Shown piece after piece: positions 53,489 through 63,255 of a stretch of 64,000 nt of DNA. The notes below the pieces were generated by a model. That model did not search any database and was not told the DNA's origin. It was given only the letters and a program-made list of their open reading frames with translations. The stretch's first letter is position 1. Every line of letters starts with the position of its first letter. This DNA comes from an uncultured Psychroserpens sp. Lineage in GTDB: Bacteria > Bacteroidota > Bacteroidia > Flavobacteriales > Flavobacteriaceae. The stretch lies in contig NZ_CANNDQ010000004.1 of the NCBI RefSeq assembly GCF_947503375.1, positions 1-64,000 of the forward strand, written 5' to 3'. The translations under genes were made by a program, and so were the position numbers.

Positions 53489-53575
53489 CCTTAAATTATC
53501 ATAATCGTAAAAATGAACTCAAATTATGCATGCTTAAAAATTGTATGCTAACTTGCGTGCCTTCAATTCTATGTT

Positions 53576-54277
53576 ATGTTTGAATCAACACCTGTAAAAA
53601 AAGTCATACCAAATATCACCGAGGCTCAAATAAAAGCACTCAATAAAAAGTATAAGACACTTTCTGCAACAGAACGCATCAAACAATTATACAAAGATTT
53701 TGATGTGGCTGATGTTATGCTAACAAGTTCATTTGCAGCTACGTCGGCTTTTCTACTAAAATTATTTTCAGATATAAATAAAAAGCAAGAAGTTTTTTTT
53801 ATTGATACTGGCTACCACTTTGAAGATACGCTTCAGTATAAAGAAGAGCTTACCAAACGTTATGGCCTAAACGTTTCTTCAATTAGTGCTATCGAAGAAG
53901 AGCATAAGTTTACCACTGAAGATGAAACATGGAAAAAGAACCCTGATTTTTGCTGTTCTATTAATAAAGTAAGACCTTTAGATATCATAAAGAACAAATA
54001 CAAAGTATGGGTTTCTGGTCTCATGGAATGGCAGAGTGACCATCGCGCAACGTTAGATATTTTTGAACTTAGAGGAGAGATTTTAAAATTCTATCCACTG
54101 TTAGATATCACAAAAGAAAAGCGTGATGCCTATATTAAAGCGCACGATTTACCGTTTCATCCACTAGTAGCAAAAGGCTACAACTCGATAGGGTGTAAAC
54201 ACTGTACTGTTCCAGGTGAAGACCGCAATGGTCGTTGGAACAATAATCCCAAAACAGAATGTGGACTACATTTATAA
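53576..54277 (+). CDS. cysH: Assimilatory adenylyl-sulfate (APS) reductase type CysH
   Basis: 233 residues of the PAPS/APS reductase family. The iron-sulfur Cys set C126-C127 and C207-C210 (IGCKHCTVPG) is present, as in APS reductases and not in E. coli-type PAPS reductase. The catalytic C229 is in KTECGLHL at the extreme C-terminus. Substrate loop TSSFAATSAFLL is near 50-61. It makes sulfite for cysteine synthesis. Other cys genes are not adjacent, so it is an isolated member here. Strong terminator follows. Confidence 0.93.
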   Translation: MFESTPVKKVIPNITEAQIKALNKKYKTLSATERIKQLYKDFDVADVMLTSSFAATSAFLLKLFSDINKKQEVFFIDTGYHFEDTLQYKEELTKRYGLNVSSISAIEEEHKFTTEDETWKKNPDFCCSINKVRPLDIIKNKYKVWVSGLMEWQSDHRATLDIFELRGEILKFYPLLDITKEKRDAYIKAHDLPFHPLVAKGYNSIGCKHCTVPGEDRNGRWNNNPKTECGLHL

Positions 54278-54305
54278 AAAAAGCACTCTATTGAGTGCTT
54301 TTTTT
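54276..54305. terminator. Bidirectional terminator between cysH and sucC
   Basis: Stem GCACTC (54283-54288) with GAGTGC (54293-54298), TATT loop, flanked by seven A and seven T, so it can end both the plus-strand cysH and the minus-strand sucC transcripts. Confidence 0.9.
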
Positions 54306-54324
54306 ATACTTATGCTATCATAAG

Positions 54325-55515
54325 TTAAGCCAAAACAGCTTGAACTTTATCAGCAGCTTCTTGGAATTCAGTTGCACTTAACACATCTAATCCAGAATTA
54401 TCAATTAGCTCTTTTGCAATATCTGCATTTGTTCCTTGTAAACGTACAATAATTGGAACGTTAATATTACCCATATTTTTATAAGCATCTATAACACCTT
54501 GTGCTACACGATCACAACGAACAATACCTCCAAAGATATTGATCAAAATAGCTTTTACAGCTGGATCTTTTAAAATAATTTGAAAAGCAGCCTCAACACG
54601 CGCAGCATCTGCAGTACCTCCAACATCTAAAAAGTTGGCTGGTTCTCCTCCTGCTTGCTTAATCAAATCCATAGTTGCCATAGCTAGTCCTGCCCCATTA
54701 ACCATACAACCTACGTTTCCATCAAGATCAACATAATTCAAACCTTTCTCTCCTGCTTCAACTTCAATTGGATTTTCTTCACGGAGATCACGCAATTCAG
54801 CTAGATCTTTATGTCTAAATAAAGCATTATCGTCTAAAGATACTTTTGCATCTACAGCCATAATTTTATCATCACTTGTTTTCAAAACTGGATTGATCTC
54901 AAATAATGAAGAATCAGACTTAACGTAAGCGGTATATAATGCATTTACAAACTTGGTCATGTCTTTAAATGCAGCTCCAGATAAGCCCAGGTTAAATGCT
55001 ATACGTCTAGCTTGGAAAGGCATCAAACCAACAGCTGGATCGATGTCTTCAGTAAAAATTAAGTGAGGCGTTTCTTCTGCAACTGTTTCAATATCCATAC
55101 CACCTTCTGTAGAATACATGATCATATTACGACCATTAGAACGGTTTAGCAATACAGATATGTAATATTCTTCTGGTTCAGAATCACCTGGATAATACAC
55201 ATCCTCAGCCACTAATACTTGATGTACACGTTTACCTTCTGCTGAAGTTTGAGGTGTTACCAAATCCATTCCAATAATTTGATCTGCTAAAGTTTTAACT
55301 TCATCTAAATTTTTAGCCAACTTAACACCTCCGCCTTTTCCACGTCCACCTGCATGAACTTGTGCTTTGATAACATGCCAACCTGTACCAGTTTCTTCAG
55401 TTAATTTTTTAGCAGCTTCAACAGCTTGATCAGCATTTTGAGCAACGATCCCTCGTTGAATACGCACACCAAAACTACTTAATAATTCTTTTCCTTGATA
55501 TTCGTGTAAATTCAT
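54325..55515 (-). CDS. sucC: Succinate--CoA ligase (ADP-forming) subunit beta
   Basis: 396 residues, normal length. With SucD it converts succinyl-CoA to succinate, making ATP or GTP in the TCA cycle. N-terminal MNLHEYQGKELLSSFGV, ATP-grasp region HAGGRGKGGGVKLAKN, FEINPVLKT with the Mg site, and C-terminal FLDVGGTADAARVEAAFQI and NIFGGIVRCDRVAQGV. sucD is not adjacent, so the two subunits are encoded apart. On the minus strand TACTTTTG (55584-55577) is a likely -7 element. Confidence 0.97.
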   Translation of the reverse strand: MNLHEYQGKELLSSFGVRIQRGIVAQNADQAVEAAKKLTEETGTGWHVIKAQVHAGGRGKGGGVKLAKNLDEVKTLADQIIGMDLVTPQTSAEGKRVHQVLVAEDVYYPGDSEPEEYYISVLLNRSNGRNMIMYSTEGGMDIETVAEETPHLIFTEDIDPAVGLMPFQARRIAFNLGLSGAAFKDMTKFVNALYTAYVKSDSSLFEINPVLKTSDDKIMAVDAKVSLDDNALFRHKDLAELRDLREENPIEVEAGEKGLNYVDLDGNVGCMVNGAGLAMATMDLIKQAGGEPANFLDVGGTADAARVEAAFQIILKDPAVKAILINIFGGIVRCDRVAQGVIDAYKNMGNINVPIIVRLQGTNADIAKELIDNSGLDVLSATEFQEAADKVQAVLA

Positions 55516-55720
55516 TTGATTCTGAAATTTTTAATTCGTCATTGACAACTATTTTCGAAGTCATTTTTTACGACCACAAAAGTAAACATACTTAAGGTTT
55601 TTACCAATATATTTTTAATTGGATTATAGTCTTATGTTATTTATCTGTTAATCTCATGTCTTATATAAGCATATACTAAAAAATACTTTTTAGTTTTACC
55701 TTTTATTTAAATTAAAAATT

Positions 55721-56935
55721 ATGGAACAAAACACCTTATTACAGATTGCTAAGGACTTTGGAAGTCCTGTTTATGTTTACGATGCTGATAAAATTGAATC
55801 GCAGTATAAACGTTTAACATCTGCATTTAGTAAGGTCAAACAGTTGAAGTTGAATTATGCTGTTAAGGCATTATCAAACATATCAGTACTAAAATTATTC
55901 AATCAATTAGGTTCTGGATTAGATACTGTTTCTATTCAGGAAGTGCAGCTCGGACTTAAAGCTGGCTTTTTACCAGAACAAATAATATTTACGCCTAATG
56001 GCGTGTCTTTAGATGAGATAGAAAAAGCTGCTGAGTTGGGTGTTCAAATCAATATTGATAACCTTTCAATATTAGAGCAATTTGGCACCAAACACCCAAA
56101 AACTCCTGTATGTATACGAATCAATCCTCATGTTATGGCTGGAGGCAATACAAATATCTCTGTAGGACATATCGATAGTAAATTTGGTATTTCTATCCAT
56201 CAAATTCCGCACTTGCTAAGAATTGTTGAAAATACAAATATGAATATTAATGGAATTCATATGCATACAGGTAGTGATATTCTAGATATAGATGTCTTTT
56301 TATATGCTAGTGAAATATTATTTGAAACTGCCAAGAATTTTAAAGACTTAGATTTTATAGACTTTGGTTCTGGGTTTAAAGTCCCTTATAAAACTGGTGA
56401 TATTGAAACCAATATTGAAGAATTAGGCGAAAAGCTATCAGAACGTTTTAATGAGTTTTGTAAGGATTATGGCAAACCATTAACATTAGCCTTTGAACCT
56501 GGAAAATTTCTAGTTAGCGAATCTGGATATTTTTTGACTAAGGTAAATGTGGTCAAGCAAACCACTTCAACTGTTTTTGCTCAAATAGACTCTGGTTTTA
56601 ATCATTTGATTCGTCCTATGCTTTATGGGTCTCAACACGAAATAATTAATATATCTAACCCTAATGGTCGTGAACGTTTTTATTCGGTAGTTGGTTACAT
56701 ATGTGAAACAGACACTTTTGCTAACAATAGGCGCATAAAGGAAATAAGTGAGGATGATGTTTTATGTTTTAGAAATGCTGGCGCTTATTGTTTTACAATG
56801 GCTAGTAATTATAATTCTCGTTACCGTCCTGCAGAAGTGCTTTGGTATAATCAAAAGGCGAATTTGATTAGAAAACGAGAAACATTTGATGATATCTTAA
56901 ACAATCAAATTGAGTTAAACTTGAATCTTAATTAA
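55721..56935 (+). CDS. lysA: Diaminopimelate decarboxylase
   Basis: 404 residues of the fold-type III PLP decarboxylases. The PLP lysine is K49 (LNYAVKALSN); other signatures are GLDTVSIQEVQLGLKAGF, GIHMHTGSDILD with the catalytic-face His, FEPGKFLVSESGYFLTKV and CFRNAGAYCFTMASNYNSR. It makes lysine from meso-diaminopimelate in the last step of the pathway. No lysine riboswitch is visible in the 205-base region upstream. Confidence 0.95.
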   Translation: MEQNTLLQIAKDFGSPVYVYDADKIESQYKRLTSAFSKVKQLKLNYAVKALSNISVLKLFNQLGSGLDTVSIQEVQLGLKAGFLPEQIIFTPNGVSLDEIEKAAELGVQINIDNLSILEQFGTKHPKTPVCIRINPHVMAGGNTNISVGHIDSKFGISIHQIPHLLRIVENTNMNINGIHMHTGSDILDIDVFLYASEILFETAKNFKDLDFIDFGSGFKVPYKTGDIETNIEELGEKLSERFNEFCKDYGKPLTLAFEPGKFLVSESGYFLTKVNVVKQTTSTVFAQIDSGFNHLIRPMLYGSQHEIINISNPNGRERFYSVVGYICETDTFANNRRIKEISEDDVLCFRNAGAYCFTMASNYNSRYRPAEVLWYNQKANLIRKRETFDDILNNQIELNLNLN

Positions 56936-57063
56936 ATAAAAAAATATCAATCAATTTTTAAAATTCTTGCGTTTTTAGTTAATAAAATGTTAAAAACGAA
57001 AGATTTTTTTTACTATATTTGACCTTCCCTAAAGTCTTTTTAATAGCTAACTAAAGACTTATA

Positions 57064-58944
57064 ATGAAAGTGCCAACCCTATACTTTGTATTTTTTTATA
57101 CAGTAGTATCTTTTTCTCAAAACCCTAAAACTACGACTTTGGATTCCTTAGTTGATTGGATCGAGGTACATATAGACAGCCCTAAAGATTCAATTGCTAT
57201 AGGTCTTAATGCTCATAAGTTATTAAAACTGTCAAAAACATCTAAAAACGAAGATATACTAGCAAGATCTTATCGGTTTTTGGCTGCTTATCATAAAGAA
57301 CATGCTCAATTAGACTCTTCTGAATATTACCTCAACACTGCAAAAACTATTTATATAAATCAAGAAGACAATCTTGAGCTTGCCAAAACTTACATAGAAC
57401 TAAAACAATTATTTATAATCAGAGCTGATTACAATAACGCAAAAAAATTTATATACAAAGCATTAGGTTTATACGAAGAAAGCAAAAATGATAAAGGAAT
57501 CGCACTATGTTACGCTCATATTGGAGACTTACTATACTATGAAAATAATTATCATGAAGCTGTAATCTATTGTGATAAGGCCATAGCAATTCAAAAACGA
57601 ATTAATGCTCAAGAAGATTTAGCCCTTTCCTATAGGTTTAAAGCTAATAGTCAACTTTTTTCTGGAGTTGATTTAGAAAATGCATTAGAATCCATTAATC
57701 AATCTATTGAAATTTACAGGAGTTTAGGAGAAGAAGGAATTCCATTGATGGCTTCTATCAATTGGAGAGGAAATATCTATAAGTATATGGGGCTTTATGA
57801 AGAAGCAATTGCTGATTACCAGACAAATTTTGATAACTCAGTTCAAATGGGATTAGAGCGTTACTTGATTCCATCATTAGGGAACATAGGTCATGTTTAT
57901 CTCATGCAAGGCAAGTATGAACAAGCTTTACCTTACAATTTGAAAGCAATAGATCTAATAAAAAAAACTGGTAGAACTCGTAATCTATGGGAAAACTACA
58001 TGCATGTATCAAGCATATACGAATCACTTGGAGATTATAAGATGGCACTGCATTATCATCAGTTGTATGCAGAAGAGCATGAAGCCTTTAAAGACAATAT
58101 AATTCTGGCATTAGAATCTGAAGCACAATCTAAATATGAAGTTGGTCAAAAGAACGCTACCATTTATTTTCAAGACGAAAAAATAAGTCAGCAACAACGC
58201 ACAAAAGTATTGTATCTGTTATTAACTGGTTTATTAGCTTTGATCATTTTCGGACTATTTCATAACTATAGAAAACGAAAAAAACGCAACGAGCAATTAG
58301 AACTTTTAAACGATAAGCTTGATAGCAAGAATAAACAAAATGAACTACTATTAAAAGAAATACACCATCGTGTTAAAAATAATCTTGAACTTGTTAAGAG
58401 TTTAATTTCACTTCAATCAGCACAATTAGAAGATTCTGAATCTAAAGACGTTATGATTGCTAGTCAAAATAGAGTTCAATCAATGGGCATCATTCACCAA
58501 AAACTGTATCAAGGTGAAAACCTAGGAAGTGTTGACATGAAAGATTATTTTTTAAATCTTAGTGATGGCATCTTAGACACATTCAATGCAGAAGATAAAG
58601 TTAAAGTAGTTTGTGCTATGGAACGATTAGAGCTAGATGTAGATACAGCAGTTCCTATTGGACTTATTGTAAATGAACTACTTACCAATGCATTAAAATA
58701 TGCCTTTCCAAACAAAGGTGAAGGGAAAATTGAAATTAGTTTAACAAAGTCCTCTGCAGAAATTTTAATACTAAAAGTGACAGATAATGGTATTGGAAAA
58801 TCGAACAGTACTTCTTCGACTGGAACTGGTTTTGGCTCTCAACTCATCAAATTATTAACGCAACAGCTTAATGGGGAAATGCATGAAAAACATGAAGATG
58901 GAACGTCAATATTATTTCAATTTAATACTAAATCTGCTGCTTAA
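57064..58944 (+). CDS. TPR-containing sensor histidine kinase (HisKA_2 type)
   Basis: 626 residues. Signal peptide (about 1-18, VVSFSQ), then about eight tetratricopeptide repeats (about 40-350) in the periplasm, one membrane helix (about 378-398), coiled coil, and a cytoplasmic kinase. The phosphoacceptor region EIHHRVKNNLELVKSLISLQ (H434/H435) is of the HisKA_2 type; the ATPase has NELLTNALKYAF and DNGIGK boxes. TATATTTG (57014-57021) is a likely -7 element. The stop codon overlaps the start of the response regulator gene (TAATG), so the two form a couplet. Input signal unknown. Confidence 0.93.
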   Translation: MKVPTLYFVFFYTVVSFSQNPKTTTLDSLVDWIEVHIDSPKDSIAIGLNAHKLLKLSKTSKNEDILARSYRFLAAYHKEHAQLDSSEYYLNTAKTIYINQEDNLELAKTYIELKQLFIIRADYNNAKKFIYKALGLYEESKNDKGIALCYAHIGDLLYYENNYHEAVIYCDKAIAIQKRINAQEDLALSYRFKANSQLFSGVDLENALESINQSIEIYRSLGEEGIPLMASINWRGNIYKYMGLYEEAIADYQTNFDNSVQMGLERYLIPSLGNIGHVYLMQGKYEQALPYNLKAIDLIKKTGRTRNLWENYMHVSSIYESLGDYKMALHYHQLYAEEHEAFKDNIILALESEAQSKYEVGQKNATIYFQDEKISQQQRTKVLYLLLTGLLALIIFGLFHNYRKRKKRNEQLELLNDKLDSKNKQNELLLKEIHHRVKNNLELVKSLISLQSAQLEDSESKDVMIASQNRVQSMGIIHQKLYQGENLGSVDMKDYFLNLSDGILDTFNAEDKVKVVCAMERLELDVDTAVPIGLIVNELLTNALKYAFPNKGEGKIEISLTKSSAEILILKVTDNGIGKSNSTSSTGTGFGSQLIKLLTQQLNGEMHEKHEDGTSILFQFNTKSAA

Positions 58945-59693
58945 TGAAGTTACCGACTAAAATATTAATTGTTGAAGATGAAATGATCATTGCTGCTAAT
59001 ATTTCATTACAACTCACTACATTAGGCTACGAAGTTACTGGTATTGTACCAAGAGCAGATGAGGCGTTATCTTGCATCAAACAAAACCCTCCAGATATTG
59101 TTTTAATGGATATCAACCTAAAAGGTAAAATAGATGGTATAGAAACTGTTAAGCGCATTCAACAATCGTATAATATTGCAATCATCTATCTAACAGCAAA
59201 TGCAGATGATGCGCATTTTAATCGTGCTAAGGCAACGCATCCACATGCATTCATTTCTAAACCATTTAAGAAACTAGATCTTCAGCGTTCTATTGAACTC
59301 ACTATAGATCGCATAGAACAAGAACAAGCTTCCGTAACTGATAAAACCAGTAATGAACATAAATCGTCACCTTTTATATTGAGTAATTGCATTTTTGTAA
59401 GGCATCATGAGAAAATGGTAAAAGTAGATATTAAAGATATCTTGTATATTGAAGCAGAGCGTAATTACTGTAGAATTTATTCTAAAGGGAAAGAATACTT
59501 ATTAGTTATGACATTAAAAGATATGGACGAAAAACTTCCAAACAAACACTTCTTAAGAATACACCGTTCATTCATTATCAATCTTTCTCAAATAGATGAA
59601 ATTGCAACTAGCCACATCGTTATTGCAAAAAAGGCAATTCCGGTAAGCAAATCATTAAAAGACGAACTGTTGAATAGGCTCCAAACCATTTGA
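58944..59693 (+). CDS. LytTR-family response regulator
   Basis: 249 residues. The receiver domain (about 1-120) has acidic pocket E11/D12, phosphoacceptor D56 (IVLMDINLKG) and the conserved Lys in FISKPFKK. The C-terminal LytTR DNA-binding domain (about 150-248) has ILYIEAERNYCRIYSKGKEY and FLRIHRSFIINL. It is the cognate partner of the TPR kinase, with a one-base overlap. LytTR regulators in this phylum often control envelope and surface genes; the exported proteins that follow at 59.8-61.1 kb are possible targets, an inference. Confidence 0.94.
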   Translation: MKLPTKILIVEDEMIIAANISLQLTTLGYEVTGIVPRADEALSCIKQNPPDIVLMDINLKGKIDGIETVKRIQQSYNIAIIYLTANADDAHFNRAKATHPHAFISKPFKKLDLQRSIELTIDRIEQEQASVTDKTSNEHKSSPFILSNCIFVRHHEKMVKVDIKDILYIEAERNYCRIYSKGKEYLLVMTLKDMDEKLPNKHFLRIHRSFIINLSQIDEIATSHIVIAKKAIPVSKSLKDELLNRLQTI

Positions 59694-59823
59694 TAATTTA
59701 ATACTCACCTTCGGACAGTAATAAACTAGATTCGTCCTAGATTGGTTTCATATACCTATAGTTATCATGTATTTAGTATTGAGTTTAAAACAAATATTAA
59801 TTAACCATTTAAAAACTATTATT

Positions 59824-60561
59824 ATGAAAATCTTAAAATCAATCTTTGCTGTCACATGTTTTTTATTAATACTAACAACAAGTATTCAAGCTCAAGAGGA
59901 CAATAACTTCATGCTTAACTTAACAGAGTTTACAGTGAAATTTGGCCATGATGCCAACTTTACTGATGGTGTTAAAAAGTGGAACAAATGTTATAAAGAT
60001 AATGGAGGAAAAAACACATGGAATGTTTGGAATCGTGTTCAAGGTTCAGGCAATGTTTATGTGATGGCCTCAAGAATGGATAGTTGGGCTGAGATGGATG
60101 CGAGTGATCCAGCTTCAAAAGCGTGCAGTAGCATTGCATATAGCTCAATAATTCCACATATAGAAAGTTCAAGCTTTTCTACAACTAAATATATGCCAGA
60201 ACTAAGTAAAAATGAAGGCTTAGGTGACAACACTCTTGTCTGGGTTTATAATTTTAAAGTAAAAAATACTTTAGCATTTAACGAGGTCGTAAAAGATGTC
60301 GTTAGTACAGTAAAACAAAAAGAAGGCAGCAATAGAGGGTATTGGTACTCAGTAATAGGCGGAAATGGCGCTGACTACTTCGTTTCCGTACCTATGAAAG
60401 ACTTTGCCGCATTAGATACTAAAATAGACAGTGTTTGGAAAATTTATGAAAGTGTACATGGCGCAGCTAAAACCAAAGCTGCAAGAGAAAAGTTTAGCGC
60501 ATCTTTAAGTGATGCTTGGGATTATGCTTACACCTTGAGTAAAGATTTAAGCATGAATTAA
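59824..60561 (+). CDS. Exported protein with duplicated alpha/beta-barrel-like halves
   Basis: 245 residues from the ATG at 59824, giving the signal peptide MKILKSIFAVTCFLLILTTSIQAQ; an ATG at 59767 would add 19 residues before it. I do not recognise a named family. The mature protein seems to contain two similar halves (about 30-100 and 138-210): a strand, then a helix with KKWN or DVVSTV, then a strand pair (NTWNVWNRV/RGYWYSVIG) and a YVMASRMDSWAEMD / YFVSVPMKDFAALD segment. This looks like the dimeric alpha/beta barrel (ABM-like) fold duplicated. It is 17 bases from the next lipoprotein gene. Confidence 0.72.
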   Translation: MKILKSIFAVTCFLLILTTSIQAQEDNNFMLNLTEFTVKFGHDANFTDGVKKWNKCYKDNGGKNTWNVWNRVQGSGNVYVMASRMDSWAEMDASDPASKACSSIAYSSIIPHIESSSFSTTKYMPELSKNEGLGDNTLVWVYNFKVKNTLAFNEVVKDVVSTVKQKEGSNRGYWYSVIGGNGADYFVSVPMKDFAALDTKIDSVWKIYESVHGAAKTKAAREKFSASLSDAWDYAYTLSKDLSMN

Positions 60562-60578
60562 AATAAAATGATAAAATA

Positions 60579-61097
60579 ATGAAAAATATAATCATAATGG
60601 CAATGACTGTTATTTTAATGACAGCTTGCCAACCAAACGAAAAACGCTATACACAACAATCTCCTGAGATTGAAACCGTGAAAAAATTAGTAAGTAATTA
60701 TAATGGGAAAATTTACGATACTAGTGTATATGCTGACACATCAAAAACCTTTTTCAATTCTAGCAAGGAAGCCATGACTTCTGAAGATGTGATGAACTAT
60801 CATAAAATAAATGATGCTAATTACTCGAGCAGAGGCTTTACAGGGAAAGACCCAGAATACGAAATGGTCGTTACCGACGAAGGCAAAACATGGGTTAACT
60901 GTTGGCTAGATTGGAAAGCTACTCTAGCTGGTAATGGTAAAGAGGTTAACATTCCTGTACACCTTACCTATCAATTTGTAAATGGAAAAATTGTAAGAGA
61001 AGTTGGGTATTGGGATCCTACTGAAGTTGTATTGAACCTTCAAGCCATAGAAGCGGCTAGTAAAGCTACTACTGAAGAAGACAACTCTAGTGAATAA
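60579..61097 (+). CDS. NTF2-like lipoprotein
   Basis: 172 residues with lipoprotein signal MKNIIIMAMTVILMTACQPN (Cys17). The mature protein (VKKLVSNYNGKIYDTSVYAD, then GKTWVNCWLDWKATLAGNGKEVNIPVHLTYQF and GKIVREVGYWDPTEV) follows the NTF2/SnoaL-like helix-then-curved-sheet pattern. Role unknown. Together with the preceding exported protein it forms a two-gene unit downstream of the kinase/regulator pair. Confidence 0.75.
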   Translation: MKNIIIMAMTVILMTACQPNEKRYTQQSPEIETVKKLVSNYNGKIYDTSVYADTSKTFFNSSKEAMTSEDVMNYHKINDANYSSRGFTGKDPEYEMVVTDEGKTWVNCWLDWKATLAGNGKEVNIPVHLTYQFVNGKIVREVGYWDPTEVVLNLQAIEAASKATTEEDNSSE

Positions 61098-61119
61098 CCA
61101 ATTCATTAAATTATATTTC

Positions 61120-61235
61120 AACAGGCAGATGCGATTTTTGTGGAGAGAATCAAGGTAATCACACAAATAATAGATTTTCTGTTTTAGTGTTTAAAAAAGT
61201 AAATCAACCAAAAAACGATTACTTATCTGCCTGTT
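61120..61235. repeat. Inverted repeat enclosing 94 bases, imperfect long hairpin
   Basis: AACAGGCAGAT (61120-61130) is exactly complementary to ATCTGCCTGTT (61225-61235). Just inside, CGATTTTTG pairs imperfectly with CAAAAAACG, extending the stem. It fills most of the 187-base gap between the NTF2-like gene and a truncated epimerase. It may be a structured RNA, a late terminator without a T tract, or a miniature mobile-element remnant. Confidence 0.6.
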
Positions 61236-61284
61236 TATTTAAAAAATCATCAATTAAAAGCTATCCAATTCGCTTAAAATCATT

Positions 61285-61560
61285 ATGAAAAAGGTAGGCA
61301 TAATAAGTGGCTCAGGGTTTATTGAAAGTGATATTATCAAACTATTTTTAAATCAAGATTTTGATGTCAAAATATCAACCGCAGATATTTCTATAAAAGA
61401 AAACTACCAACATTTGATGGAATTAAACAACGCACAAGCATTACATATTTGTGAATTGGATGAATACAACACTACAGCAATTATTGACTTTGTAAAAGAT
61501 TGCGACTATATCATTCATTTAAATGTAAATAATAGATTAGTGTCTAAGACAGTATTTTGA
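61285..61560 (+). pseudogene. Truncated NAD-dependent epimerase/dehydratase
   Basis: 91 residues beginning MKKVGIISGSGFIESDIIKLFLNQDFDVKIS, the dinucleotide-binding start of an extended short-chain dehydrogenase, followed by HICELDEYNTTAIIDFVKDCDYIIH. Full-length family members exceed 300 residues. Here the frame ends just after the fourth strand with an unrelated tail, and no continuation is readable downstream. The Gly-rich loop is also altered (GSGFIES instead of GxxGFIGS). Best read as a remnant. Confidence 0.7.
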
Positions 61561-61704
61561 GATCGAGTAAAATTAAAAATACCGAAAACTAAATAAAATA
61601 GTATATTTAGAATATACAAATCTTAATAAACTTAAGCTCAAAAATAAAGTCACAATTAGCAATATATGTGTGTGTCTTATACGCACTTAAACCAACTTGA
61701 TTAG

Positions 61705-63102
61705 ATGATTACCAAACTTGGAGAGAAGTTTACTTTTTTATTTCAAAAATACATGCCAGACGCTTTTGTGTTTGCTATACTACTAACCCTAATAACCGGT
61801 TTATCTGCTTTTTTCTTTTTAGATGCTAAACCTATAGAAATTATAGTGTCTTGGTATGATGGATTTTGGTCGTTACTAGAATTTGGAATGCAAATTGTGT
61901 TAATTATTATAACTGGATTTGCTATAGCATTATCTCCAATTATCAATAAGCTTATTGACCGCTTAACCCATTACATAAAAACTCCTAAAAAAGTCTATTT
62001 TTTTGTGGTTTTAATAGGTGTATTGCTTTCAATGATAAGTTTTGGCTGGGTGGTGATCACTTGTGTTTTAGCTCGAGAATTAGCGTTACGTATCAAAGGA
62101 ATCAACTATCCTTTTTTAGTAGCTTGTGTATATTTTAGCAACAGCGCTTGGGTTACAGGTTTATCTAGCTCTATACCACTATTATTGGGTACAAAAGACA
62201 ATTATTTGATCCAAGCTGGTGTCTTATCAGATGTTATCCCAACCACTTATACTTTAGGCTCTACACTCAATATTGTTACTGTTCTTTTGTTTGTGCTATT
62301 TGCTCCTTTAATGATTTTGCTATTAATTCCAAAAACAAAACACATTAAAGAACTAAAGGATATGACTGAACACTCATACAATAAAGAACAAACCTCTATA
62401 AAAAATGAAGCCGATGGTCTAAATTTAAACTATAATGCGCTGTCTGATAAATTAAATAATGGCATACTATTACAAATCATTATAGTAGTCATGGGCTTAA
62501 CATACATCATTTATCATTTTCATACAAATGGTTTTGAATTGAATTTCAATATCATGATTTTCATCTTCCTCATCATTGGATTAGCCTTACACAAAACACC
62601 AATGCGCTATGCTATAGCAATGAAGCGATCAAGTAGTAATATCTCAGGAATTTTATACCAATATCCATTTTATGCTGGTATTATGGGAATAATGCTCCAT
62701 ACGGGTTTGGGTAAAGAATTAGCTAATATGCTATCGTCTGTAGCTACATTAGAAACGTACCCTTTCTACGCATTTATAACAGGAGGAATTGTAAATTTTG
62801 CTATCCCATCAGCAGGTGGAGAATTTGCCGTTGTTGGACCAAGTATCATAGATGCTGTTAAAGATATTGGTGCTGGTTTACCTGCTGAAGAAGTTACAGC
62901 CATGATATCAAGAGCATCATTATCTGTTGCTTATGGTGAGAGCTTAACCAATTTATTACAACCTTTTTTCTTGCTATTAGTATTCCCAATTATGGGAGCA
63001 GGAATTAAAATACAAGCACGTGATGTTATGGGTTATTTTGTAATCCCCTTCGTTGTATTGTTTATCATTCAATCTATATTAGTTATGTGGTTACCTTTAT
63101 AA
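61705..63102 (+). CDS. Short-chain fatty acid transporter, AtoE family
   Basis: 465-residue membrane protein with about eleven hydrophobic segments. N-terminal FTFLFQKYMPDAFVFAILLTLITG, central FGWVVITCVLARELALRI and C-terminal FYAFITGGIVNFAIPSAGGEFAVVGPSIIDA are typical of the AtoE (TIGR00366-type) family, which imports short-chain fatty acids such as acetoacetate or butyrate. It resembles DcuC/YfcC transporters in outline. No atoDAB-type genes are adjacent, so the substrate is open. Confidence 0.9.
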   Translation: MITKLGEKFTFLFQKYMPDAFVFAILLTLITGLSAFFFLDAKPIEIIVSWYDGFWSLLEFGMQIVLIIITGFAIALSPIINKLIDRLTHYIKTPKKVYFFVVLIGVLLSMISFGWVVITCVLARELALRIKGINYPFLVACVYFSNSAWVTGLSSSIPLLLGTKDNYLIQAGVLSDVIPTTYTLGSTLNIVTVLLFVLFAPLMILLLIPKTKHIKELKDMTEHSYNKEQTSIKNEADGLNLNYNALSDKLNNGILLQIIIVVMGLTYIIYHFHTNGFELNFNIMIFIFLIIGLALHKTPMRYAIAMKRSSSNISGILYQYPFYAGIMGIMLHTGLGKELANMLSSVATLETYPFYAFITGGIVNFAIPSAGGEFAVVGPSIIDAVKDIGAGLPAEEVTAMISRASLSVAYGESLTNLLQPFFLLLVFPIMGAGIKIQARDVMGYFVIPFVVLFIIQSILVMWLPL

Positions 63103-63255
63103 TTCTCTATAACAAATGAATATTGAAAAGCACTTATTTATAAACCATCTAGAGTATTAAACATGAACTTGATTTACATTGGTTTTTATTCATGGGCTAC
63201 CTATCTTGGTTCAAGATTGAAAATAGTATTACTTTATCCGCTATATAAAATATTT

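Noticed and set aside
55516..55720. Possible riboswitch upstream of lysA
   Set aside because: No lysine-riboswitch core or terminator/antiterminator pair could be recognised; the gap is AT-rich and holds the sucC promoter.
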